Origin: Owenia fusiformis
Taxonomy: Eukaryota > Annelida > Polychaeta > Sabellida > Oweniidae
Direction: 5' to 3'
Assembly (NCBI GenBank): GCA_903813345.2
Contig: CAIIXF020000012.1
Span: 7,713,615-7,773,614, forward strand
DNA length: 60,000 nt
The notes under the pieces are model-generated. The model worked only from the letters and a program-made list of their open reading frames with translations. It did no database searches and was not told the DNA's origin. How positions within the stretch are numbered: the stretch's first letter is position 1; each line of letters begins with the position of its first letter. The position numbers and the translations under genes are program-made. Positions 32,104 through 43,200 of the stretch are shown here, one piece after another.

Positions 32104-33950
32104 ATGCGTAAGCAAATGCCCTTCTACGCATTACAGTCACCCCTTCCATAAGCATATGCCCGTCTACGCATTACATTCACCCCTTCCATACTACGCATTA
32201 CATTCACCCCTTCCATAAGCATATGCCCGTCTACGCATTACATCCACCCCTTCCATACTACGCATTACATTCACCCCTTCCATAAGCATATGCCCTTCTA
32301 CGCATTACATTCACCCCTTCCATAAGCATATGCCCTTCTACGCATTACATTCACCCCTTCCATAAGCATATGCCCTTCTACGCATTACATTCACCCCTTC
32401 TATAAGCATATGCCCGTCTACGCATTACAGTCACCCCTTCCATAAGCATATGCCCGTCTACGCATTACATTCACCCCTTCCATAAGCATATGCCCTTCTA
32501 CGCATTACATTCACCCCTTCCATACTACGCATTACATTCACCCCTTCCATAAGCATATGCCCTTCTACGCATTACATTCACCCCTTCCATAAGCATATGC
32601 CCTTCTACGCATTACATACACCCCTTCCATAAGCATATGCCCTTCTACGCATTACATTCACCCCTTCCATAAGCATATGCCCTTCTACGCATTACATAAC
32701 CCCTTCCATAAGCATATGCCCTTCTACGCATTACATACACCCCTTCCATAAGCATATGCCCTTCTACGCATTACATACACCCCTTCCATAAGCATATGCC
32801 CTTCTACGCATTACATACACCCCTTCCATAAGCATATACCCTTCTACGCATTACATACACCCCTTCAATAAGCATATGCCCTTCTACACATAACATACAC
32901 CCCTTCCATAAGCATATGCCCTTCTACGCATTACATGCACCCCTTTCATAAGCATATACCCTTCTACGCATTACATACACCCCTTCAATAAGCATATGCC
33001 CTTCTACGCATTACATAACCCCTTCCATAAGCATATGCCCTTCTACGCATTACATACACCCCTTCCATAAGCATATGCCCTTCTACGCATTACATACACC
33101 CCTTCCATAAGCATATGCCCTTCTACGCATTACATACACCCCTTCCATAAGCATATACCCTTCTACGCATTACATACACCCCTTCAATAAGCATATGCCC
33201 TTCTACACATAACATACACCCCTTCCATTAGCATGTGCCCTTCTACGCATTACATACACCCCTTCCATTAGCATGTGCCCTTCTACGCATTACATACACC
33301 CCTTCCATAAGCATATGCCCTTCTACACATTACATACACCCCTTCCATAAGCATGTGCCCTTCTACGCATTACATACACCCCTTCCATAAGCATATACCC
33401 TTCTACGCATTACATACACCCCTTCCATAAGCATGTGCCCTTCTACGCATTACATACACCCCTTCCATAATCATGTGCCCTTCTACGCATTACATACACC
33501 CCTTCCATAAGCATGTGCCCTTCTACGCATTACATACACCCCTTCCATAATCATGTGCCCTTCTACGCATTACATACACCCCTTCCATAAGCATGTGCCC
33601 TTCTACGGATTACATACACCCCTTCCATAAGCACATGCCCTTCTACGCATTACATTCACCCCTTCCATAAAAATATGCCTTTCTACGCATTACATACACC
33701 CTTCCATAAGCATATGCCCTTCTACGCATTACATACACCCCTTCCATTAGCATGTGCCCTTCTACGCATTACATACACCCCTTCCATAAGCATATGCCCT
33801 TCTACGCATAACATACACCCCTTCCATAAGCATGTGCCCTTCTACGCATTACATACACCCCTTCCATTAGCATGTGCACTTCTACGCATTACATACACCC
33901 CTTCCATAAGGATGTGCCCTTCTACGCATTACATGCAACCCCCTCCATAA
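32104..33950. repeat. 40-bp minisatellite, about 46 units
   Basis: The unit is CATAAGCATATGCCCTTCTA followed by CGCATTACATACACCCCTTC. Early units alternate with 24-bp deleted forms (near 32190 and 32255). A block of about 319 bp (eight units) with marker variants CATAACCCC, GCATATACCC, CTTCAATAAG and CTACACATAAC is repeated at about 32697 and 33016. Later units carry GCATGTGCCC. The array ends in ACCCCCTCCATAAGTTTGGCAAC (33937-33960). Open frames through it are repeat artefacts. It lies in the intron 3' of the exon at 33965-34154. Confidence 0.97.
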
Positions 33951-34369
33951 GTTTGGCAACTCACAGTCTTCATTGGACAGCATATCAACGTCTGTTGATG
34001 GTTGATTCTTAATTGTTTTCTTAACCTCTTGAATACCCATAATGATGGATATTTCTGTCACACTTAAAATCCCACGGGAACCCAGAGCTCCAGATATATC
34101 TGTCAAGGAGTTCTTTTTAACGAAAACTGCTCTAGCTTTGATAATTTTTCCAATCTAAACAAATAGTATTTCAAAAAGTAGCCAAAATAATGGATCTATG
34201 TTTAGTATTCTTTTTAGAGGCTTAGGGCAATTAACAATAAATTCGGATAACAATAAAAATTAGAGTTCGGAAAATGACTAAGATGAGTTTTTATCGTCCC
34301 TAAACATACTTTGATAAGAGACCAAAAATTGGACTTCCGGTGGTAAAAATTATTGAGGGGAGTGTACAT
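33934..34369. mobile_element. Possible MITE pair or captured segment around an exon (copy b)
   Basis: The left end AACCCCCTCCATAAGTTTGGCAAC (33936-33960) matches the MITE terminus. The right end GGACTTCCGGTGG...TTATTGAGGGGAGTGTAC (34332-34369) looks like the opposite terminus. The 370 bp between them include the coding exon 33965-34154. This could be one element carrying an exon or two unrelated MITE scars. Confidence 0.4.
33965..34154 (-). CDS. Death-domain protein, upstream exon
   Basis: 190-bp exon from TTTGTTTAG acceptor to a strong donor ACT|GTGAGT at 33964. The reading IGKIIKARAVFVKKNSLTDI and following residues (GALGSRGILSVTEISIIMGI, then QEVKKTIKNQPSTDVDMLSN) is open throughout and looks like ordinary protein. 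One leftover base (T) joins the death-domain exon in phase 1, giving a Cys codon: NEDC-DDLFFKKLAG. The family of this N-terminal part is unknown to me. Its own upstream exons were not found between 34155 and 35979. The donor's downstream bases overlap a MITE-like terminus. Confidence 0.6.
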
Positions 34370-35979
34370 TGCATATAAACAAATCAGCGCAGCGGGACAC
34401 TTTTAAACATTCTATAACGTATTTCTTGATCTCAATCTTCAACTCTCCTTCGGTTTCATATTAGCTTACATAGTATTAATTATAGATTGTAATTACTACC
34501 ACTGCACTGGGATTTAATGTAATGGTGATCTTACATTTTCATCACCTACATGTATTTAGAAATTTTTCTGTTCATTTGGGATGTAAAAGGAGAATATTGA
34601 GAATGTAAACATCGAGAATGTTAAATGCAATAACTTTACTGTTTAGATCGCGTAACAAAAGAAAGACTACAAATAAAACACTTATCATGTTTTCGCTAAT
34701 GCAACTAACGCCTGTAGGCTACTGGATTAATCTACTACTCGCGAATATAAGGTTAGATTCCCGTTCATCTTCAGAGGTTCGTGTTTAGAACGGGAAATGT
34801 GTTTCACGTTGCTGTCAACGAGAAGCATTATACTCATAATTTTAAAAATTCTTCTTGAATATAGAAGATGGTGTATGTCATGCATGTTTAGCTTCAAATA
34901 TCTTACCAAAACGCACTTGTTTAAAATATATATCATAAAACAAGCTATAAAGCTACAAATGGCATAGTACATGTACATGGGCAATTGATACGTTATTCGT
35001 CCTCAGTTCGATTTTATATGCAAGTTTAACCACCCTAATGTTTCCTTTCACGTTGGATTATGGTTTTTTATAGTTGGGGTTTGTTTTCCCAATGACTGGT
35101 GTACACTTAGATGTTTTTTTAGTTTTGCTGGGTTCTGTAACAACTTTTTCGTCCTTTCCCTTTGCACTTTGCATATATATGATCTGTAAGGGAGGCATTC
35201 AAACGACGATTCCATATTGCAAATTGTTTGGAAAACGTCATTATTGATCAGGTTACAATAACTATAGTTGAATAAAGGTAGACGATCACGATTCGTGACA
35301 TTCAAAAGTATGTGGTTATAGTAATAATAGATATTCTAAAAATGCACAACGGAGTTGCCTTTAACCAATTAATTTCGCAACCACGTCATTCTTTTTTATG
35401 AGTTCTTTAAACAATATTGCCACCTGCCTTCAAACGAAACAACTTTCTTAAGGTAATATTAATCGAAAAGCGAACATTCTTATACTTATCACATTTTTGT
35501 GCCTTCAAATAGAAATAGAAATCAGCTAATAGAAGGCCATAATGTCTTATAATGCCAATCGAGGCTCTGTCAACTTTACAAATCTATATAAGAAAATATC
35601 ATTTTCACCACCAGAATTGTTTATACTTTTTTTCACGATAAAAATCAAGAGAATTATTATAAAATCTAGGATACCCAAGTATTTCGACTCCAGTCCAACT
35701 TTTCTGACTAACCAATTGTAGAGCTGCCGTAATATATGCCCATTCTGATTGGTCCATGTTATCCATGTGGCTATAAGTCAAAAATGAGCCATATTCTCCA
35801 GTTGTTCGTCCAGTGATACACTGAACGAACTATCTTTGTTTACATATTTGTTATTTGATTTGCTTCTTCTAGTTTGTGAATGTAATGAAGTCTATGTATC
35901 TCTGAGATTGCAGGTTTTGAACCCAATATCCATCCATATTCCTATTGTATCACGCATGTTTGGAGTTTTCATATTTCGA
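34370..35979. other. Region between two minus-strand genes
   Basis: It should contain the 5' part or promoter of the death-domain gene and the 3' UTR of the sulfotransferase gene. Open frames at 34727-34984 and 35048-35305 (minus) lack family features and splice context, so I did not call them. Confidence 0.4.
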
Positions 35980-36092
35980 CTATTCATATTCAATTATAAA
36001 GTCCTTGTGTTGGTCAAGAACAGGTTGGTAGAGTGCTTCATATTGTTCACTTTGTGCCACTGTAAAGTAGTTCTTCCAGTCACCAATTTCAC
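35980..36092 (-). CDS. Sulfotransferase, last coding exon
   Basis: After ATTTCAG the exon reads (G)EIGDWKNYFTVAQSEQYEAL and ends DFIIEYE-TAG at 35980. With the previous exon it forms VRKGEIGDWKNYFT, the conserved RKGxxGDWKNxFT loop that binds the 3'-phosphate of PAPS/PAP in cytosolic sulfotransferases. KNYFTVAQSE also fits the KxxxTVxxxE dimerisation motif. Phase 1 entry agrees with the donor at 37397. Confidence 0.92.
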
Positions 36093-37397
36093 CTGAAATT
36101 ATGTACTTTATAATTATCACTGGTCCCCATCTGGTTATTAAGACGTTACGTAACCGGATGCTGCTATGTACACACGAGTGGAATGTCTGGATACAGATCG
36201 ACCTCCATTTTGGTGAAAAAGATGAAAATGAATATTTCCTCCGACGAATATTCATCCAATTTGTTATTAAGACGTAACGTCTTCGTAACCAGGTGGGAAC
36301 CAGTGATTTATTTGTTACTTGCACCAGACAGTCAATGAATTTTCCCTGTATATGGTCAAAGTATGACAACGTTTGTTATGTCTTGGGCTGTATTTTTGTA
36401 TGCCCGCGGTGCTAGTGAATTGTGTAATATTTTTATGAGTTTTCGCCCTAGATATCACTAAACAGAAGAATAACTTAAGCCCTGTAGTGTAAATTACATG
36501 CTCAAGTGTTTTCAACAAAAAAAACTCATCAAAACCCACTCACATAATTCTTTTGAAAGACATCACGGTTCATTGCAATCGGACTCCTGTGGTGCACTGG
36601 CAACAAGGCGACGCGGTTGACACACGGGATTAGCCGACACGATTGATACATAGTAATAGAGAACTTTCTAAATAGCTTTGAAATCTCGCTAATTCTCGTT
36701 TTTCATGTGATTTTAAGAGATTTGCGCTTTTTACCTCTAATGAATTACTTTTCTTTATTTTTGATATCATATTTGTTCAGTGACATTTTCTCCAATTTTA
36801 GCCTTGATTAACACAGTTATGTCATTTTAATCATTTTCCATGACATTTAAAAAACTTGGGCCAAATCTCCATTGGTGCAATGCTAAAATTCATTAAAACC
36901 CCAAGGCTTATCCGTATGACAACCAACATTTTCATTTTAAATCACAATATGTACATTGACAGAGTCATCCAGTATGCCATTCGAGTTTCAAATAGAATCA
37001 GCCAACATTTTTTGATAAATCATGAAATTATGTGACTATTGCAAGTTTCTAGCATTGAAATGAATGGAGGTCTGGCCCAAGAAAATCAAAGACAAACAAG
37101 GGTGACAACTATTATGTCAGGGTTATTCAGCTATTTAGAAACTATACAATAAGCGGTGTTAGTGCGCTTGAATGAGCTGTTTTTGTTGGAATATTTTTTT
37201 TTCACCGCAGGGGCTTATTGTTCTTTTTCGTTAAAGCTAGGGGGAAAACTTATTAAATATTATGCAAATGACTTGTGCCACGGTTCAAAAACGCAGCCTT
37301 TATACTTCCCGTTTTTCAATCGACTGAATAAGCTTGCCTAGCTACGCCTATTTCATTTCCTCTTAGTTCGTCTCAGATTGATTATCGAACCACAAAC
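36093..37397. other. Sulfotransferase intron with a MITE
   Basis: It holds an element at 36116-36307 with ends ATCACTGGTCCCCATCTGG and CCAGGTGGGAACCAGTGAT and internal ATTAAGACGTTACGT repeats. The remainder is AT-rich and without supported features. Confidence 0.6.
36116..36307. mobile_element. Short MITE (ATCACTGGTYCCC ends)
   Basis: Inverted ends of about 35 bp: ATCACTGGTCCCCATCTGGT on the left, ACCAGGTGGGAACCAGTGAT on the right, each followed inward by AAGACGTTACGT-type sequence. About 190 bp; a TTAT/TTAT-like flank may be the target site. Confidence 0.65.
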
Positions 37398-37548
37398 CTT
37401 TTCTCACAGGGTCAAACGCACCAAAATGTAATCCTGAAAGTTTCCTCATCGAATCAAAAGAACATGAGTATTGAAGTCGATTGTAGTAGTCATCATCATA
37501 GGATTTTCCCAAGAATGCAGCCAATCTTTTTGCACTTCCCACAAAATC
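37398..37548 (-). CDS. Sulfotransferase, penultimate coding exon
   Basis: The acceptor is TTATCCAG before 37548 and the donor AAAAG|GTTTGT at 37397. It encodes DFVGSAKRLAAFLGKSYDDD, then YSCSFDSMRKL and FGAFDPVRK. The CSFDSMRK motif and the final RKG (completed by the next exon) are characteristic of cytosolic sulfotransferases. Enters in phase 0, leaves in phase 1. Confidence 0.92.
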
Positions 37549-37962
37549 CTGGATAAGTAAGGTTATAAAATAGAATATAGACGACGAGGCTTTTAGCCTT
37601 TAAAAGTTAACATTTTGTTAATTTAATGACTGTACTAACCTGTTGTGATTATTATAGGAGAGGGAAATTGACTTGAATTTTAACTGATCGTATCTTCAAT
37701 ATAAGACTTATAAAACTGTGATAAAACACATGTGCCACTAAATACAGCTCGATAGATATTAGAGAGTTTAAGCTTGCAATGTTTTTCACAACCTAAACGT
37801 GAACGGAAACTATTTAAACAATGCATTTGTATGGGCGATTGGTCATACGTATAGATTGGCGTTTCGATTTTACATGTGAGCTTAAACTCCCTATTGTAGA
37901 TATTTAAAAACTCACTTTATCATCGATAAATCATTTGACGTTTGATAAATTGTCCACATTAC

Positions 37963-38060
37963 CTTTTTCATTTGCTCGTAGCGGATGAATAATATGTTTG
38001 GATTATTCTTTCCGTTCTTCCACCAGCTTATTACATTATCTACCCACTTGCCTTCTTGGT
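37963..38060 (-). CDS. Sulfotransferase, internal exon
   Basis: The acceptor is TGTTTTTTAG before 38060 and the donor AAAAAG|GTAATG at 37962. It encodes QEGKWVDNVISWWKNGKNNP and NILFIRYEQMKK. This is the family's W..HV..WW....NILFLxYEDMKKD block, with the final Asp supplied by the next exon. The first two bases complete a His codon with the exon at 43047. Confidence 0.92.
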
Positions 38061-38271
38061 CTAAAAAACAAACATATAAAAAACAAAACAAAACAAAACA
38101 AAACAGAGTGAACGTACGTTTTGCCCTTCTTTATAGTTTGAGCTTCATATGGGCTTCATATTTCTTTAGATACTAGCTTTTTAGAGCCTCGATACATTGT
38201 AATTCAAAATATTGGTCTTTAACCGAGAATATACATTATGCTCTATTCTATCATTTTATCATTTCTAAATT

Positions 38272-41186
38272 ACTGTTCCACAACTAGTTACTTTGAAGGA
38301 ACGCCAATGTAACAAAATGGATGAACTTCATGTATACGCCTTTTCGTTTTCTCGATTTAAACTTACATGTTTATCATTTGGCACAAAGTTACACAATATA
38401 GTCCAGCTTTTAGAAATACTCTCGGTTTGGAATTTGATTTTTAAATGAGGCTGTAATTCATGCATTTAGACCATCGCTTTTGTTACATTGACGTAAGTCG
38501 TTAAAGTAACATGCATTGGTACAGTAGACTAGAATCAGAGGGTTGAAAATATAATGACATATTATATTTTGACGAGCAGGCAAGTCATGTTCACTAATTG
38601 AAAGGAAAAGGGTTCCTTAATTGATACTGAGATTTAAAAAAACGAAATAGGTGTCAAAATGTGTTTTTGGGTAAAAAATGTGTTTTTTGCTGAATTTTTC
38701 TTTAAAAATGAATACATTTTTTTAGAAGTTTTATTTTAGTAAATACAGTCTGGTTGACTATGGAAAAGTGAAAATAAATCAGTTTTGATTGAATTTGGTG
38801 ATTTTGGGGAGGTTTTAAAGATTTATCTTGTGGTTGTCATAGTGAAATGAATGTAAACTAGAATCAGTGCATTGAATTTATAATGACCTCTTTTTGACGA
38901 GCAGGCAAGTTATGTTAACTAATTGAATGGTAAATGATTTCTCAATTGATACTGAGATTTAACAAGGAAAAATAGGTGTCAAAATGTGTTTTGGGTTAAA
39001 AGTGTGTTTTTCGGAGAATTCTTTTTTAAAATTAAAAAAAAATTAGAAATTTTATTTCAGTAAATATAGTCTGGTTGACTATGGAAAAGTGAAAATAAAT
39101 CAGTTTTGATCGATTTTGGTGATTTTGGGGAGGTTTAAGAGATTTCTCTTGTGGTTGGCATATAGTGAAATGAATGTAGACTAGAATCAGTGCATTGAAA
39201 ATATAATGACCTCTTTTTGATGAGCAGGCAAGTCATGTTAACTAATTGAAAGGTAAATGGTTTCTTAATTGATACTGAGATTTAACAAGAAGAAATAGGT
39301 GTCATAATGTGTTTTGGGGTAAAAATGTGTTTTTTTGCAGACAAAAATTAAACATTAAATTTTTTTGGAAATTTTATTTTAGTAAATACAATCTGGCTAC
39401 AGAGTATAAAAAGTGAAAATAAACCATTTTTGATCGATTTTGGGAAGCTTTTAGAGATTTCTCTTGTGGTTGGCATAATATGTATAGTGGAATAAATAGT
39501 CAATTACCAATTCTTTTGCATTACTAATAGAGACAATATTTAGGTTTACTACTCAAATTAGCATTTCACCAAGAAAACAATATATTCTAATTCAATTTTA
39601 TTCCGTACTACATTCTGTCACATTCCTTCAGTTATATTATTCACATATTCATAAAAGTAAAGAAATCATACCAAAAAGCATACTTTAATATATTCTAAAC
39701 CTTTGCAAACACAATGACCAGTTTACTAAATCCAAATGTAACACTATAAAATTGACATTGATACATACAATGTTATATGGAAACATATTTTCAATTTTCA
39801 GTATCATCACCACAGGCTGTCATCAGCCATTTTGAACATTGGGGTATACCAGGCTGTTTTTACAAGTTTCAATGTTCCACACAATTTATTACTAAACTGA
39901 AAAGCAGATTAAATGAATCAGCACAAATAATGACAATGTAAATGGTGCTCCTGGTAGAAATTCGTCTCACACCTTTTATGATCCAATATGATGTTACTGC
40001 AGAAGGCATGATCACTAGCTAATACATAGTATCTTTCTCTCACATCTGACAATTAAGAACATGTTCCTCTTAAGCATGAGCAGAAGAAAATTCACTTGTG
40101 AGAGAATGCTGCATGCCAAATAGATACTGATGTTGTATCACGTTTGAATTTTGAAAAAATTGTCTCGATGATCTTTGCATTTCATTGACATTAGGTGATA
40201 CCAATTCCAATGATGGATATTGTTGGTACTATCGAGAATTATATTATACTGGTTGTTGTACACTATACTGGTATGTCAGAAATGTATTGTGCCATTTTAA
40301 CTTTTGTGGCGTTGTACCTTCCCCATTGTTGAAAATATATCATATGATTTATCAATTATCTGTAGAGGTCCTGTTTGGATGTTATGCCTCAATTGTATTT
40401 TCAAGGTTCTTTGTATTGTGTTCAACTGTTTCTTTTAAACTTTTTATAACGTTTGTCCATCTGGATTTAGTACAGAAACTGCATACTGTTTTCTGTGTGA
40501 TAGACCCCACTGTCTGAACCATTGACTAACAAGTCTATTTTGCATTTGTTTGATAGGGAGATGATTGTGAGTGGTGATTATTGGTTCTAGACCGTACTAG
40601 TTCAATAAAGTCGATCAAACCAGAAAAAGTACAATTATCGTAACACTAGATTGGCTGGCAGAGCTCCAACCTGGCACAATGACAAGTTGGCCACAACTAT
40701 TTATGTGGTGATCAACACTGATTGTATCGTTTGAACTAGTTAAGGGATGGAGAATATTATTTTAATTAATTGTCTAATTAGTGCCTTTTGACACCTCGTT
40801 CACCATGTTAAATCTCACAAATCTTTTGTTATATATAAGTGAGTATTTTGATATAGGTCTCTTGCCTGCTCGTTAAAATATAAGTACTTTCACTTTCTAG
40901 AGGCTTTTATCATCATATGATTCTAGTCTACAGTAATATAACGGACTTTTGTCAACGTACCAAAAGCGAGGGGTAAATGTATGAATTGCAATTTCATTTA
41001 CAAAACAAATTTCAAATCGAAGAAACTTATTAAAACTAGATTATATTTTCGAGCTTTGTGCCAAATTATAATCTGCAACTTGAATTATAAGTAGGTTTAA
41101 ATCGAGAAAATAAAAAATTCGTAACCGGGAAGTTCATCCATTTTGTTACATTGACGTTCCGTCAAAGTAACTAGTTGTGAAACAGT
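38272..41186. mobile_element. 2.9-kb foldback element in a sulfotransferase intron
   Basis: The left end ACTGTTCCACAACTAGTTAC pairs with GTAACTAGTTGTGAAACAGT at the right. Homology continues inward over about 300 bp (GTAACAAAATGGATGAACTT; GGCACAAAGTTACACAATAT; GTAGACTAGAATCA; GACGAGCAGGCAAG) with mismatches. The left side carries a three-unit tandem repeat. The core (39500-40850) has no supported protein; a 110-codon frame at 40185 has no family features. Confidence 0.75.
38520..39480. repeat. About 320-bp tandem repeat, three units
   Basis: TAGACTAGAATCAG..., TTTGACGAGCAGGCAAGT, GATACTGAGATTTAA and CTGGTTGACTATGGAAAAGTG recur at a period of about 320 bp (the last at about 38749 and 39069, with a decayed third copy near 39389). 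It is part of the foldback element. Confidence 0.85.
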
Positions 41187-41220
41187 GTACATGTAAATGG
41201 TCTCTATAATTTATCACTTT

Positions 41221-41945
41221 TTATGTCCCACCACATAGTGTTGGGCAATATTGTCAGCCTAGGGAGTCCGTCTGTCTGTGATTCTGTTTGTCCGTACGTC
41301 CGCAGTTTTCTCTGAAACCGCTACAGGTATCAACCTCAAATGTATAGAATAATATAAAACGAGACCCAAATTTTTAAGAAATTAGGTCCAGATTTTCAGA
41401 TTTTCGGCCAAAAATTTCAAAATTGGGGCCCAAAATTTTGTCCGCGCAAGCGATTTCAAATTTTCAGTTATGATCCTTTTTATGAATATCTTGAACTAGC
41501 TTTAGTTTTTTGGGCATTTTTGTTAATTTTTAGGCGGCCATTTTGGAATTCCCGCCCTAAATTTTCTGTAAAGCCTTGTTTACGCGTTTCCTGGTGAATC
41601 GTTTGACGGATCGATTTCAACTCTTAGGGTTAATTCTTTGCAGGAAGATCTCGAAGTGATTTGAGTATTCTGGGTAAGTTAAGGGGATTTTCGGTCCTAA
41701 AATCTTGTCTGTAAAGTTTTAGCTAAGGTGACCCCTTTAACAGATTGATTTCAAATTTTCAGGGATGTTTCTTAGTATGACAGTTTAGAACTGATCTAAA
41801 ATGCACTTCTAGCCGAACTACTTGACGGATCATTTTGAAAATTTCAGGAATGGTTTGGGATGTAAACGTCTGAAACTAGCTGTAATATGTTTTTGGGCAT
41901 GTTTGATACATCTTCGGTGGTTATTGTTTTTTCGTCTCTTTAACT
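41221..41945 (-). mobile_element. Diverged pearl/Helitron-like element, inverted copy
   Basis: ATGTCCCACCACATAGTGTT at the left, CCGTCTGTCTGTGATTCTGT, and CCGCAGTTTTCTCTGAAACC are the reverse complement of the end of the element at 16996-18490. Diverged core units follow (GGCGGCCATTTTGGAATTCC near 41532; CGTTTGACGGATCGATTTCA near 41608). Confidence 0.65.
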
Positions 41946-42234
41946 GATTAGAACACGTTTGTGACCTTGTATAAAGAGTACTTGGACACTATAGCGTCAT
42001 AACTGCTTCATTATTCGTTTGTAATAAATTCCCTTATACGAATATTTATGTAACATTTACAAATAAAATGCCTAAGTTTCGAATACATATATGATGTATC
42101 AAATAGACAAATAGATCCCTAAAGCGGGTGCATTTTATGTTTGTAAGGACTGGAAATATTTGTAACTAACAATTTAATATTCGCCAACTACAGCTTATAA
42201 TTCGTAAATTTCAAAAAGTTGCCTGTTATTTTAT

Positions 42235-42985
42235 CGCAGAAATGTATTTTTACGAATAATAATCTTGTATATTACCCATGAATTATTGCAGAAAGAAAAG
42301 AAATATTTGTACATTAACGAATAATAAAATAAAAATTTACGAATATAAATGTGAGTTTACGAATACAAATGTGAGTTAACGAATACAAATGTGAGTTAAT
42401 GAATATAAACTGCAAGTCTCGAGGCATATGTCACGTGACACGAGAGTTTTAGGTGTGTGAGGGGGAGGGGTGATGCATTTGACTATGTCTTAACCATGTC
42501 TCGTTGAGAATGATCACGTGATCTCAATGAACCAATGAAAAACGAATATATGAGTGCAATTTACGAATACAAATGACAATATTTACGAACAGTAAATGTG
42601 CACTTTTACAGAAATGTATTACCTTGTTACGAAAATAAATTCGACAATTAAAAAATGAAATGCCAGGGCAGGTACTCATTCATTGATAAATTTGACATTC
42701 AGTTCCGAGATATTGAACTAATATATTTGCAGAAACAACGATAAAGGTACAAAGTGAACTTAAATTAATTTAAATACGGATATACAATGTGTCACTTACA
42801 AATGCTTTTGAGGACTTTTGAATATATTTCAGTATAAAACACGTACATATACGCTTTAACGAAACAAATTAGATTAACGAACAGAAAATACAAACAATGA
42901 ATAAAAATACTCAAGTTACGAACATAAATGTGCTTTTAACAAATTCAAAAGTTCAATTTACGAATACATATTGTAAAATACGAAT
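42235..42985. repeat. Degenerate repeat of TTTACGAATACAAATGTGAG
   Basis: A unit of about 20 bp recurs many times in altered form (GAGTTTACGAATACAAATGT, GAGTTAACGAATACAAATGT, AAGTTACGAACATAAATGTG). It ends about 60 bp from the sulfotransferase exon at 43047. Confidence 0.6.
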
Positions 42986-43046
42986 AATGAAGCAGAAAAC
43001 ATTCCATAGGACCCCGGGACTAGGACTATATGCGTAACTTGCTTAC

Positions 43047-43200
43047 GAAGTCCCGACAGCACAAAGGGAAAGTAGTCGTTCCAGTCGCCTTCAAATCCAT
43101 AATGCCATGGCATGTTCTTTGTATGATGATAGTACGATACGGCTGTGTCTTTGGGGTTGCGGTAGATACACACCATTTTGCATCCTTTGTCGAATATATC
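43047..43200 (-). CDS. Sulfotransferase, PAPS-binding exon
   Basis: The acceptor AAATTCAG precedes 43200 and the donor is CTTC|GTAAGC at 43046. It encodes DIFDKGCKMVCIYRNPKDTA followed by VSYYHHTKNM and ending YFPFVLSGL. The YRNPKDTAVSYYHH stretch is the sulfotransferase 3'-phosphate-binding segment, with the conserved Arg and Ser present. Phase 1 exit agrees with the exon 5 kb downstream (38060). The four exons together give about 173 residues, against about 280-300 for the family. The N-terminal part with the YPKxGTxW P-loop was not found between here and the GPCR gene. Confidence 0.93.

Noticed and set aside
33675-33950. 91-codon open frame rich in MPFYALHTP repeats
   Set aside because: A translation of the 40-bp minisatellite, not a gene.
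32104-33950. Regular direct repeats, considered as a CRISPR-like array
   Set aside because: There are no unique spacers, no cas genes, and the DNA is eukaryotic; it is a minisatellite.
40185-40517. 110-codon plus-strand frame in the foldback element core
   Set aside because: Cys/Tyr/Phe-rich with no family features; likely chance in AT-rich transposon DNA.
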